Positions 43,936 through 50,989 of a stretch of 50,989 nt of DNA are shown here, one piece after another. The stretch spans positions 1 through 50,989 of the forward strand of contig JBMZCX010000009.1 of NCBI GenBank assembly GCA_049613795.1. The letters run 5' to 3'. Both the position numbers and the translations under genes were made by a program. Under the pieces are notes generated by a model. The model saw only the letters and a program-made list of their open reading frames with translations, had not been told where the DNA came from and ran no database searches. The stretch's first letter is position 1, and each line of letters opens with the position of its first letter. The DNA comes from Thalassotalea_B sp049613795. GTDB lineage: Bacteria; Pseudomonadota; Gammaproteobacteria; Enterobacterales; Alteromonadaceae.

Positions 43936-46884
43936 ATGAAACAACAAGCGAGAAATAAGCATAAATTAAAGCATGTTAGTTTATGTGTGTTAGCAGCTTT
44001 AACTGCTCAAAGTACTTTTATTCAACAGGCTATAGCGGAAGAAGCCACAACAAAAGATGTTGAGCGAATTAGCGTTATAGGCTCTCATATTAAAGTTAAC
44101 CATGATACTGGCGCTTTGCCTGTAACCGCTATTTCTGCTGAAGATATAGAAAACAGTGGAGCTTTGTCAGGCGCCGAGTTATTGGCTGATATTCCTCAAC
44201 AAGGCGATGTTGCCTTTAATAGCTCTCGCTCTGTTGGTGGTGTAAACGACGCTCGTGGTGATGTTTCTTCGTATAACCTTAGAGGGTTAGGTACGGGAAA
44301 TACATTAGTACTGCTTAACGGTCGACGCTTAGTTTTACATCCGGGTACGCAGTCTGAAAACTTTGTTCCTGTCACTACAGCTAACGCCAATACCCTACCT
44401 GTGCGAGGCTTAAAACGAGTAGAAATATTACGAGATGGTGCTGCCGCTATTTATGGTTCAGATGCTGTTGCTGGTGTTGTTAACTATGCCTTAAAAGACG
44501 ACTATGAAGGCTCAGAGCTAAATTTCAATTATGGTACAGAAGAAGGTACTGAACGTGACGCATTAAATTTAAGTGGCGCAACGGGCTTTTTTCTTAATGA
44601 TGAAAAAACACATGTTTCAATGTCTGCTGGTTATTACACTCGTGAAATAATTATGGCCAGTGAAAAACCTTACGCCAAAAGCAGTGATTTACGTGAAAAT
44701 ATGCGTTTTCCTCAAGAAGTCATCATGACAGGGGAAGACAGTGACGGAAACCCTATTTACAGCAATTCAGACTTACATAACCTCAATTCATCAACCCCTT
44801 GGGGTGAATTTAAAACCAGTACTTTAAGCACATTCCACTTACAACCCGATACCTTGTCAGGTTGTGAAGACTCAGATTCTCGAGGTAACCCAACAACAGC
44901 CTTAGACGTTGAGGGTGTATGTGTAGATCGAGGTAGCCAGCCATCAAGCGGTGGTTACGATCGTAACAGTGAACGTTCACTCAGCTCAGGTGTTGAGCGC
45001 GCCAATTTTTATGGTTTATTAACACATGAGCTTAACGACGATGTTGAGCTTTACGGTGAAGCACTCTACTACTTTGCAAAAGCAGAGCGTATTCGTGAGC
45101 AAGCCGCCAACTTAACGGCACAACGGTTTACCATTGCAGCCGATGCATTCTACAACCCTTTTGGTGAAGAGGTAGATTTAAGAAAGTACCGCCCAGTTGA
45201 TACAGGCCCTCGTAATATTGAAGTCACCGATAATAGCTATCGCTTATTAACAGGTTTACGTGGACTATATAACGACTGGGATTGGGATAGCGCGCTACTT
45301 TATTCGAAAGCTAGCACCAAAGACACAACGAACCGTATACACACGCAGCGCTTTCAAAATGCGATTAATAGCACGGATGAGTCAACTGCTTATGATGTTT
45401 TCAATGGTGCCGATATCAACAATGCTCATGTCGGCGACCCAACAAGAAACAGCCAAGCGGTTATCGACACCTTTATGATGGATGTTGTACGAGAAAGCGA
45501 AACAGAATTAGCGTTATTTGATTTCAAAATTTCTAGAGGCGACCTGTTTGAATTACCTGCAGGTGATGTAGGGTTTGCCGCAGGTATGGAATACCGCTAC
45601 GAGAGTTTCTTTGATGTTCGTTCTAACGCATTAAATACAACTGAACAATTTTTAGATATCGAAGGTGGCGCAAAAGAAGTCGACAAATTTGCCAGTACAG
45701 TATTAGGTAGTAGTCCAACACCTGATGCATCAGGCAGTCGTAACGTACTATCGGCCTATGGTGAGTTTGCTATTCCATTACTAGAAGGCTTACCCATGGT
45801 TGAACGACTGGATATGCAGTTAGCAGCACGTTATGAGCGCTTTTCAGATGTTGGGGATGTTTTAAAACCTAAAATGTCACTTTCATGGATTGTAAATGAC
45901 TATGTTCAATTAAGAGCAGCCTATTCAGAAGGGTTTAAAGCACCAGGATTACCACAGGTAGTTGCTGTAGATATATCACGTGTAAATACCCGAAGCGACC
46001 CATACACGGATGCTCGTTATGGCCTATTAGAAGTGCGAAGTGGTAGTGATACATTAAAACCAGAAGAAAGTGAGAGTTTAAGTTGGGGTGTTGTTATTCA
46101 ACCGACTGAAAACCTAACATTTACTGCCGACTGGTGGCAGTTAGACCAAACAGATACCGTTGGGTTAATTCATTCGCAAACCCAAATGCTTTACGATGCC
46201 ATGTTACGTTATCAAGATCCTAGTGGTAATGGTAACCCGCTTATAACACGTGGTGGTGATGACAATGAAGCAATCGCACTAATAAACGATTATATTAATT
46301 TGCAAGACCGAGAGTCTTCAGGTGTTGATTTAGGTGTTGCTTATGACTTAGAGACTAATTTTGGTAAATTTAAATTTAAAGCCAATGCCGCTAAATTAAT
46401 GAAGTTTTACCAACTTGCTGATGATGTAACCGCACAAGTTATTGCCGCGCAAAACTCAAGTGACCAAGGTCTTGTTGATGCATTAAAGTATAGAGGTAAT
46501 GACGTTACTATTACTGGCAGTGGCGATTTAATTGGACAAAATGGTCGCCCAGAATGGCGTATAACCTCATCTTTAGGTTGGAAACATAAGGCTTGGGGTG
46601 CTGGTTTAAGATATAAGTATATTAGTGAATTTGAAGATACTAGCCTAGATTACACCATTGAAGATGAAGACTTTAAATACCAAGTTGAAAGTTACTCTAG
46701 AATTGATGCCTATGTTAACTATCGTTTACCAAAAAGTGTCATGGAAAAAACTAAAATTACCTTTGGTGTTAAAAACCTAGGAGATAAAAAGCCACCTATT
46801 GCTGATGAAACCTTTGGTTATAACAGCAGTGTTCATTCAAGCTTAGGACGCTACTTTTATCTGAATATCAATAAGCGATTTTAA
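43936..46884 (+). CDS. Large TonB-dependent receptor of the D-glutamate locus
   Basis: 982-residue outer-membrane receptor. ATG 43936 has AGGTGA upstream (GTG 43927 is nine bases earlier). Signal peptide about 1-35, then a TonB-box-like VERISVIGSHI. Plug motifs: YNLRGLGTGNTLVLLNGRR, VEILRDGAAAIYGSDAVAGVVNY. The barrel contains the usual LPMVERLDMQLAARYERFSDVG and LRAAYSEGFKAPGLPQ and ends YFYLNINKRF. This IROMP/oligopeptide-type group of marine receptors often imports peptides or polysaccharide fragments. Its place before a peptidase and a deacylase suggests D-glutamyl peptides as cargo. A terminator follows it. Confidence 0.88.
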   Translation: MKQQARNKHKLKHVSLCVLAALTAQSTFIQQAIAEEATTKDVERISVIGSHIKVNHDTGALPVTAISAEDIENSGALSGAELLADIPQQGDVAFNSSRSVGGVNDARGDVSSYNLRGLGTGNTLVLLNGRRLVLHPGTQSENFVPVTTANANTLPVRGLKRVEILRDGAAAIYGSDAVAGVVNYALKDDYEGSELNFNYGTEEGTERDALNLSGATGFFLNDEKTHVSMSAGYYTREIIMASEKPYAKSSDLRENMRFPQEVIMTGEDSDGNPIYSNSDLHNLNSSTPWGEFKTSTLSTFHLQPDTLSGCEDSDSRGNPTTALDVEGVCVDRGSQPSSGGYDRNSERSLSSGVERANFYGLLTHELNDDVELYGEALYYFAKAERIREQAANLTAQRFTIAADAFYNPFGEEVDLRKYRPVDTGPRNIEVTDNSYRLLTGLRGLYNDWDWDSALLYSKASTKDTTNRIHTQRFQNAINSTDESTAYDVFNGADINNAHVGDPTRNSQAVIDTFMMDVVRESETELALFDFKISRGDLFELPAGDVGFAAGMEYRYESFFDVRSNALNTTEQFLDIEGGAKEVDKFASTVLGSSPTPDASGSRNVLSAYGEFAIPLLEGLPMVERLDMQLAARYERFSDVGDVLKPKMSLSWIVNDYVQLRAAYSEGFKAPGLPQVVAVDISRVNTRSDPYTDARYGLLEVRSGSDTLKPEESESLSWGVVIQPTENLTFTADWWQLDQTDTVGLIHSQTQMLYDAMLRYQDPSGNGNPLITRGGDDNEAIALINDYINLQDRESSGVDLGVAYDLETNFGKFKFKANAAKLMKFYQLADDVTAQVIAAQNSSDQGLVDALKYRGNDVTITGSGDLIGQNGRPEWRITSSLGWKHKAWGAGLRYKYISEFEDTSLDYTIEDEDFKYQVESYSRIDAYVNYRLPKSVMEKTKITFGVKNLGDKKPPIADETFGYNSSVHSSLGRYFYLNINKRF

Positions 46885-46906
46885 GCTATTATTGATTAAA
46901 CACATG

Positions 46907-46948
46907 ATATGGCTCGACGCGTAATATCCGCTCGAGTCATATTTTTTA
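46907..46948 (+). terminator. Terminator-like hairpin after the TonB receptor
   Basis: ATATGGCTCGA pairs with TCGAGTCATAT at 10 of 11 positions around a 14-base loop and is followed by TTTTTT. It lies 26 bp before the M14 gene, so it may act as partial attenuation rather than a full stop. Confidence 0.75.
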
Positions 46949-46973
46949 TTCTTAACGTTATAAAGATTTTCCT

Positions 46974-48158
46974 ATGAAAAAAATACTACATATTTCCGCA
47001 TGGTTATTTTCTCTCCTTTGGCTCACCTCATGTACTAATACTGTCAACTCCGATGAAAGTAAAAATACGCAAGCATGTAACACGGGAACCGTTCGTTTAT
47101 TAGCAAACTTTGAAGCCAGTAGAATGGATGAATGTAAAAAGCTTAAAGACAACCACTACGAAATTATAATAAAGCCTGAAAATACGCCAATTAACCCAAG
47201 CCCTTGGTATGCTTTTAAAGTTGAAGCCGATAACCCCACATTAGTTAACATTTCTATAAAAATAGCAGGAAAAAGATCTAATCGTTATTTACCAAAAGCC
47301 AGTACAGATTTAATAAAATGGCACTTACAGCCTCACAAATATCGAGGTAAAATCCTAACCTTAACCGTTAATGCCTCTGAAAAAGCACAATATATTGCAG
47401 CTCAAGAAATTATTAATAATCAATACTATGTTGATTGGGCCAAGAAATTACAGCAACAAAAAAATGTAAGCCATAATCAATTAGGCCAATCGATTCAAGG
47501 TCGCCCTATTTATAAAATTGAGAGCCACAGCAACACGAATGAATGGTTAGTTATATTAGGTCGCTTACATCCACCAGAAATAACGGGAGCGCTCGCATTA
47601 TTCCCCTTCGTTGAAACATTATTAGCCAATAACACCTTAGCCAATAACTTTCGAAATAAATATAACTTACTGATTATTCCTAATGTAAACCCTGATGGTG
47701 TTGCCATGGGAAACTGGCGTCATAATGCCAACGGTGTTGATTTAAATCGAGATTGGATCACCTTTAAGCAGCCTGAAGTTCAGCAAATACACCAATATTT
47801 ACAGCAGTTAGTTACTGCTGGGCATAAAATTAAATTTGCCGTTGATTTTCACTCAACACAACATGACGTTTTTTATACTATGCCTGTTGATTACGGTGTA
47901 GAAAATAGATATTTTGTTAAGCATTGGCTGAAAGCATTAGATAATGCAATGCCTAATTTTGACGTTGTTCAAAAGCCGGGAAACAAGCCTAATAATGGCG
48001 TATCAAAGCAGTATTTTGCCGACAATTATAACGTTCATGCCATTACTTATGAAATGGGCGATGAAACCAACAGAGACAACATTAATACTATTGCGACAAA
48101 TGCATCAATTTTGTTAATGCAAACAATGTTATCGAATGCTGACCATAATATAGAGTAG
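46974..48158 (+). CDS. M14 zinc carboxypeptidase lipoprotein
   Basis: 394 residues. Lipoprotein signal with lipobox LTSC (Cys20). Residues about 35-150 form a beta-rich N-terminal domain like that before cytosolic-carboxypeptidase-type M14 enzymes. Catalytic domain about 165-390: zinc ligands H199 and E202 (RLHPPE) and H293 (DFHS), substrate residues N258-R259 (GVDLNRDW) and catalytic E360 (TYEMGDE). M14 members include gamma-D-glutamyl-amino-acid hydrolases such as MpaA, so cleavage of D-glutamyl peptides fits. It starts 89 bp after the receptor and is coupled to the next gene (6 bp gap). Confidence 0.85.
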   Translation: MKKILHISAWLFSLLWLTSCTNTVNSDESKNTQACNTGTVRLLANFEASRMDECKKLKDNHYEIIIKPENTPINPSPWYAFKVEADNPTLVNISIKIAGKRSNRYLPKASTDLIKWHLQPHKYRGKILTLTVNASEKAQYIAAQEIINNQYYVDWAKKLQQQKNVSHNQLGQSIQGRPIYKIESHSNTNEWLVILGRLHPPEITGALALFPFVETLLANNTLANNFRNKYNLLIIPNVNPDGVAMGNWRHNANGVDLNRDWITFKQPEVQQIHQYLQQLVTAGHKIKFAVDFHSTQHDVFYTMPVDYGVENRYFVKHWLKALDNAMPNFDVVQKPGNKPNNGVSKQYFADNYNVHAITYEMGDETNRDNINTIATNASILLMQTMLSNADHNIE

Positions 48159-48163
48159 TTTTC

Positions 48164-49756
48164 ATGATAAAAAAATTAAAAATAATTCAACTAGCTACCT
48201 TAATTAGTTGCGTATTTTTACAAACAAGCTGTGCCAATAATAAGCTAAAAGTAGCCCAGCATGATGTTGATACCTTAATTATAAATGGCCAGGTTTATAC
48301 TGGTGTTAGTCAACAGGCCGAACGCCTAGATATAGCAATATGTGGAGAAAGAATTTGTGGTTTATATCCCACAAACCAACACAATATAACAGCTACCAAC
48401 ATAATTAATGCTGAAAATAAAATCGTTAGCCCTGGCTTTATAGATCCTCATACGCACTCGCTAGCCGAACTCTATAGTAAAGATAAAAACCACAATTTAA
48501 ATTACTTAACACAAGGGGTAACCACCGTTGTTAATGGTAATGATGGCGAAGGCCCCGTTGATATACAAAAAGCAGCATTAGCGCTTGAAAGCAACGGTAT
48601 TGGTACTAATGTCGCTTTATATGTGGGTCATGGCAGTGTACGTGAAAAAGTAATGGGACGCTCACCACGCCATTCAACGCCAGAAGAACTGATAGAAATG
48701 TCAGCATTATTAACAAAAGCAATGGTCGATGGTGCATTCGGTTTATCAACAGGTTTATATTATGTCCCTGGCAGCTTTGCCAGCACAACAGAAGTCGTTA
48801 CACTTGCCAAAATTGCGAGTCAATATCACGGTGTATATGATACTCATTTACGTGATGAAAGTACTTTCAATATAGGCTTTAATGCTGCCTTAGATGAAGC
48901 AATACATATTGCCGAAAGCGCAAATATTCACTTACACATTGCTCATATAAAAGCACTAGGAGTTGATGTCTGGGGACAAAGTACAGCAGCAATTGAAAAA
49001 ATACAAAAAGCCCAAGGTAAAGGAATTAGTATCTCTGCCGATCAATACCCCTGGCTAGCATCAGGCACTAAGCTACATAGTGCTATTATGCCTAAATGGG
49101 CAATGGCCGACTCTAAGCAAGCTTTTTATCAACGCTTGAACAATCCTGAACTTAGCACTAAATTAAGAAGCGAAATTAAAGAGAATATTCGCCGACGTGG
49201 TGGCGCAAATTCATTATTAATCACTGCGTTTAAAGAGCCAAGTATTGTTGGTTTAACCCTGGCAGAAATCGCCACAAAAAGGTCAACTGATGCCATTACG
49301 GCAGCAATGCAGTTAGTACAAGAAGATGACGTAAGAATTGCTTCATTTAATATGTCGCCAACAGACGTTGAAACATTTATGAGTCAGCCTTGGGTGGTTA
49401 CCTCATCTGACGGTACAAATGGGCATCCTAGAAAATATGCAAGCTTCCCAAAAAAATATCAAAAATATGTCAAAGAAAAAGGCATTTTGTCATTGTCCGA
49501 ATTCATTAAACAAAGTTCAAGTAAAACAGCACAAATTTTAGGGCTAGCAGATCGCGGCCAAATTAAGCAAAACTACAAAGCCGACATTATTATATTTGAT
49601 CCTGAAAGTTTCAGCGCTAATGCTACGTTTTCAAAATGGAATAGCTACTCAACAGGTGTCGAGCACGTTATCGTTAATGGTGTGACCGTTATTAGTGAAT
49701 CTAATTACCTAAATAAACTCGCAGGGAAGTTCCTTCGCAAAAACAGCTCATACTAA
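48164..49756 (+). CDS. N-acyl-D-amino-acid deacylase lipoprotein (amidohydrolase)
   Basis: 530 residues, lipobox LQTSC (Cys23), so probably anchored in the periplasm; known D-aminoacylases are mostly cytoplasmic. Amidohydrolase motifs: FIDPHTHS (H96, H98), DTHLRDES (H228), HIAHIKA (H258/H261) and the catalytic SSDG. Where classical D-aminoacylases have GNCG with the metal-bridging Cys, this protein has GNDG (D127). TGLYYVPG and the C-terminal ADIIIFDPE also fit the family. It would release free D-amino acid, here presumably D-Glu, from N-acyl or peptidyl forms. Starts 6 bp after the M14 gene. D-Glu versus D-Asp preference is inferred from context. Confidence 0.86.
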   Translation: MIKKLKIIQLATLISCVFLQTSCANNKLKVAQHDVDTLIINGQVYTGVSQQAERLDIAICGERICGLYPTNQHNITATNIINAENKIVSPGFIDPHTHSLAELYSKDKNHNLNYLTQGVTTVVNGNDGEGPVDIQKAALALESNGIGTNVALYVGHGSVREKVMGRSPRHSTPEELIEMSALLTKAMVDGAFGLSTGLYYVPGSFASTTEVVTLAKIASQYHGVYDTHLRDESTFNIGFNAALDEAIHIAESANIHLHIAHIKALGVDVWGQSTAAIEKIQKAQGKGISISADQYPWLASGTKLHSAIMPKWAMADSKQAFYQRLNNPELSTKLRSEIKENIRRRGGANSLLITAFKEPSIVGLTLAEIATKRSTDAITAAMQLVQEDDVRIASFNMSPTDVETFMSQPWVVTSSDGTNGHPRKYASFPKKYQKYVKEKGILSLSEFIKQSSSKTAQILGLADRGQIKQNYKADIIIFDPESFSANATFSKWNSYSTGVEHVIVNGVTVISESNYLNKLAGKFLRKNSSY

Positions 49757-49966
49757 TGCAATCTCATACAGGCTATGCACTTTTTCGTTACTCTACGGTA
49801 TTGCATCTCTGTAATAATAGCACTTCATTAAGTTAGTGAAATTGGTATAGCCTTGTCGAAATCAATAACGCGGCATATGTGCCTTTAAAAAACGCCCTTC
49901 GGAAACTTATAGGCAAAATGGTGCTACTCCAAATATATAGTTGGTCTACAAATTTCAGACACAAAA
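49757..49966. other. Intergenic region after the deacylase gene
   Basis: About 210 bases with no recognisable gene or strong hairpin; AT-rich with a short CGCCCTTCGG patch near 49896. Neither a tRNA nor a small RNA could be supported. Confidence 0.4.
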
Positions 49967-49986
49967 AAGGTCGCTTTCGCGACCTT
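49967..49986 (-). terminator. Terminator downstream of tuf
   Basis: AAGGTCGC and GCGACCTT form a stem around TTTC, followed by TTTTTTG on the minus strand. It is 126 bp after the tuf stop, with the attC-like element between. Confidence 0.8.
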
Positions 49987-50032
49987 CTTTACTCGATATT
50001 ATCTCTAATATGGAATTTGTATTTTAACAGGT

Positions 50033-50096
50033 GATTTAACAAGGCGTTGGCACGGAGTTGACGCTAGTCAATGAGTACCAACAACGACGTTAAATC
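50033..50096. repeat. attC-like hairpin element
   Basis: Boxes in order: ATTTAAC (50034-50040, RYYYAAC form), AAGGC spacer, GTTGGCA, a centre with TTGAC/GTCAA self-pairing, TACCAAC, AACGAC spacer, GTTAAAT (50089-50095, GTTRRRY form). The outer arms GATTTAAC and GTTAAATC are perfect inverts. This is the plan of an integron attC site, but it is solitary and no integrase is in the window. Confidence 0.4.
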
Positions 50097-50111
50097 GATG
50101 TTAAAGACAAA

Positions 50112-50989
50112 TTAGTCCATGATTTTAGATACAACACCAGCACCAACTGTACGACCACCTTCACGGATAGCGAAGCGTAAACCTTCGTCCATCGCTACTG
50201 GGTTGATAAGCTCTACAACAAACTTTAAGTTGTCGCCTGGCATTACCATTTCTACACCTTCAGGAAGCTCTACTGCACCTGTGATGTCAGTTGTACGGAA
50301 GTAAAACTGTGGACGGTAGCCTTTGAAGAATGGTGTATGACGACCACCTTCATCTTTGCTTAACACGTATACTTCTGACTCAAACTTAGTGTGAGGTGAA
50401 ATTGAACCTGGTTGACATAATACTTGACCACGCTCTACGTCTTCACGCTTAGTACCACGTAAAAGAACACCACAGTTCTCGCCCGCACGACCTTCGTCAA
50501 GAAGCTTACGGAACATTTCTACACCAGTACAAGTTGTTTTAGTTGTCTCGCGAATACCTACGATTTCAACTTCTTCACCTACTTTGATGATACCACGCTC
50601 TACACGGCCAGTTACAACTGTACCACGACCTGAGATTGAGAATACATCTTCAATCGGCATGATGAATGCACCATCAATTGCACGCTCTGGCTCTGGAATG
50701 TAAGAATCAAGTGCGTCAGCTAGTTCTACAACTTTCTCTTCCCATTTAGCTTCGCCTTGTAGCGCGCCTAATGCTGAACCTTGAATTACTGGTAAGTCAT
50801 CACCTGGGAATTCGTATTCGCTAAGAAGTTCACGAACTTCCATTTCTACTAATTCTAATAATTCTTCGTCGTCTACCATGTCACATTTGTTCATGAATAC
50901 GATGATGAAAGGTACACCAACCTGACGTGATAACAAGATGTGCTCACGTGTTTGTGGCATTGGACCATCTGTAGCAGCAACTACTAAGA
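50112..50989 (-). CDS. tuf: Elongation factor Tu, 5' part cut by window edge
   Basis: GTP-dependent carrier of aminoacyl-tRNA to the ribosome. Visible are about 291 C-terminal residues, beginning LVVAATDGPMPQTREHILL; the NKCD G4 motif, SALGALQGE, ISGRGTVVTGRVERG and the C-terminal AIREGGRTVGAGVV are all present. The reading frame is open to the window edge, so the ATG at 50960 is only an internal Met. The GTP-binding G1 to G3 motifs lie outside. More GC-rich and codon-biased than its neighbours, as expected for a highly expressed gene. Confidence 0.98.
   Translation of the reverse strand, partial: LVVAATDGPMPQTREHILLSRQVGVPFIIVFMNKCDMVDDEELLELVEMEVRELLSEYEFPGDDLPVIQGSALGALQGEAKWEEKVVELADALDSYIPEPERAIDGAFIMPIEDVFSISGRGTVVTGRVERGIIKVGEEVEIVGIRETTKTTCTGVEMFRKLLDEGRAGENCGVLLRGTKREDVERGQVLCQPGSISPHTKFESEVYVLSKDEGGRHTPFFKGYRPQFYFRTTDITGAVELPEGVEMVMPGDNLKFVVELINPVAMDEGLRFAIREGGRTVGAGVVSKIMD

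Noticed and set aside
1..50989. tRNA, rRNA, CRISPR, transposase or prophage genes
   Set aside because: None could be seen by eye on either strand; small RNAs would need a covariance search.

Overview
The window is a piece of a gammaproteobacterial chromosome, most likely from the Alteromonadales and close to Colwelliaceae (Colwellia/Thalassotalea-like). The evidence is its AT-rich DNA, the argE/argCBFGH layout with a long ArgH, MetJ nearly identical to the enteric protein over its DNA-binding part, the tsaE-amiB-mutL-miaA-hfq-hflX-hflK-hflC-purA block, and many TonB-dependent receptors and marine-type peptide genes. No rRNA, tRNA, CRISPR array, insertion sequence or prophage was seen. Both window edges cut genes: argH at the left and tuf at the right.

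Layout. 1-7059: arginine biosynthesis, with argC-argB-argF-argG-argH on the minus strand and argE divergent. 7074-10196: four minus-strand genes of unclear role (P-loop kinase-like, CopD-like, DUF2238/YjdF-like, and an unknown 484-residue protein). 10289-14507: methionine/threonine branch, metL and metB facing metJ across two arrays of MetJ boxes. 14590-17552: a short malic enzyme and purA. 17776-26316: the conserved hflC-hflK-hflX-hfq-miaA-mutL-amiB-tsaE block, with queG divergent. 27687-30409: a Fur-box-preceded TonB receptor followed by a periplasmic thioredoxin-fold protein. 30508-35777: a degenerate two-component set (REC-TPR protein without the phosphoacceptor Asp, a DUF1289 protein, and a hybrid-kinase-like protein with decayed catalytic boxes). 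36005-36799: a hotdog-fold DUF4442 protein and an unlisted 56-residue small ORF.

37065-49756 is the most interesting part: an apparent D-glutamate/D-glutamyl-peptide scavenging locus. It holds a secreted CapA-like protein, DgcA (N-acetyl-D-glutamate racemase type), DgcN (DUF1611, D-glutamate N-acetyltransferase type), a LysR regulator, GltS glutamate symporter, a large TonB receptor, an M14 carboxypeptidase lipoprotein and an N-acyl-D-amino-acid deacylase lipoprotein. Four copies of a 15-bp palindrome of T-N11-A form (ATAACCTAMGGTTAT-like) lie 90-134 bp upstream of four of its transcription units: capA-like, dgcN-dgcA, gltS-lysR and the TonB receptor. This suggests one LysR-type regulon covering outer-membrane uptake, periplasmic hydrolysis, inner-membrane import and cytoplasmic conversion of D-glutamate to N-acetyl-L-glutamate, which is also the substrate of ArgB encoded in the same window. 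The DgcN/DgcA enzymes are known from marine Proteobacteria; their coupling to this receptor, hydrolase and CapA set through a shared operator is the part I would regard as potentially undescribed.

Between this locus and tuf there is a solitary sequence with the architecture of an integron attC site.
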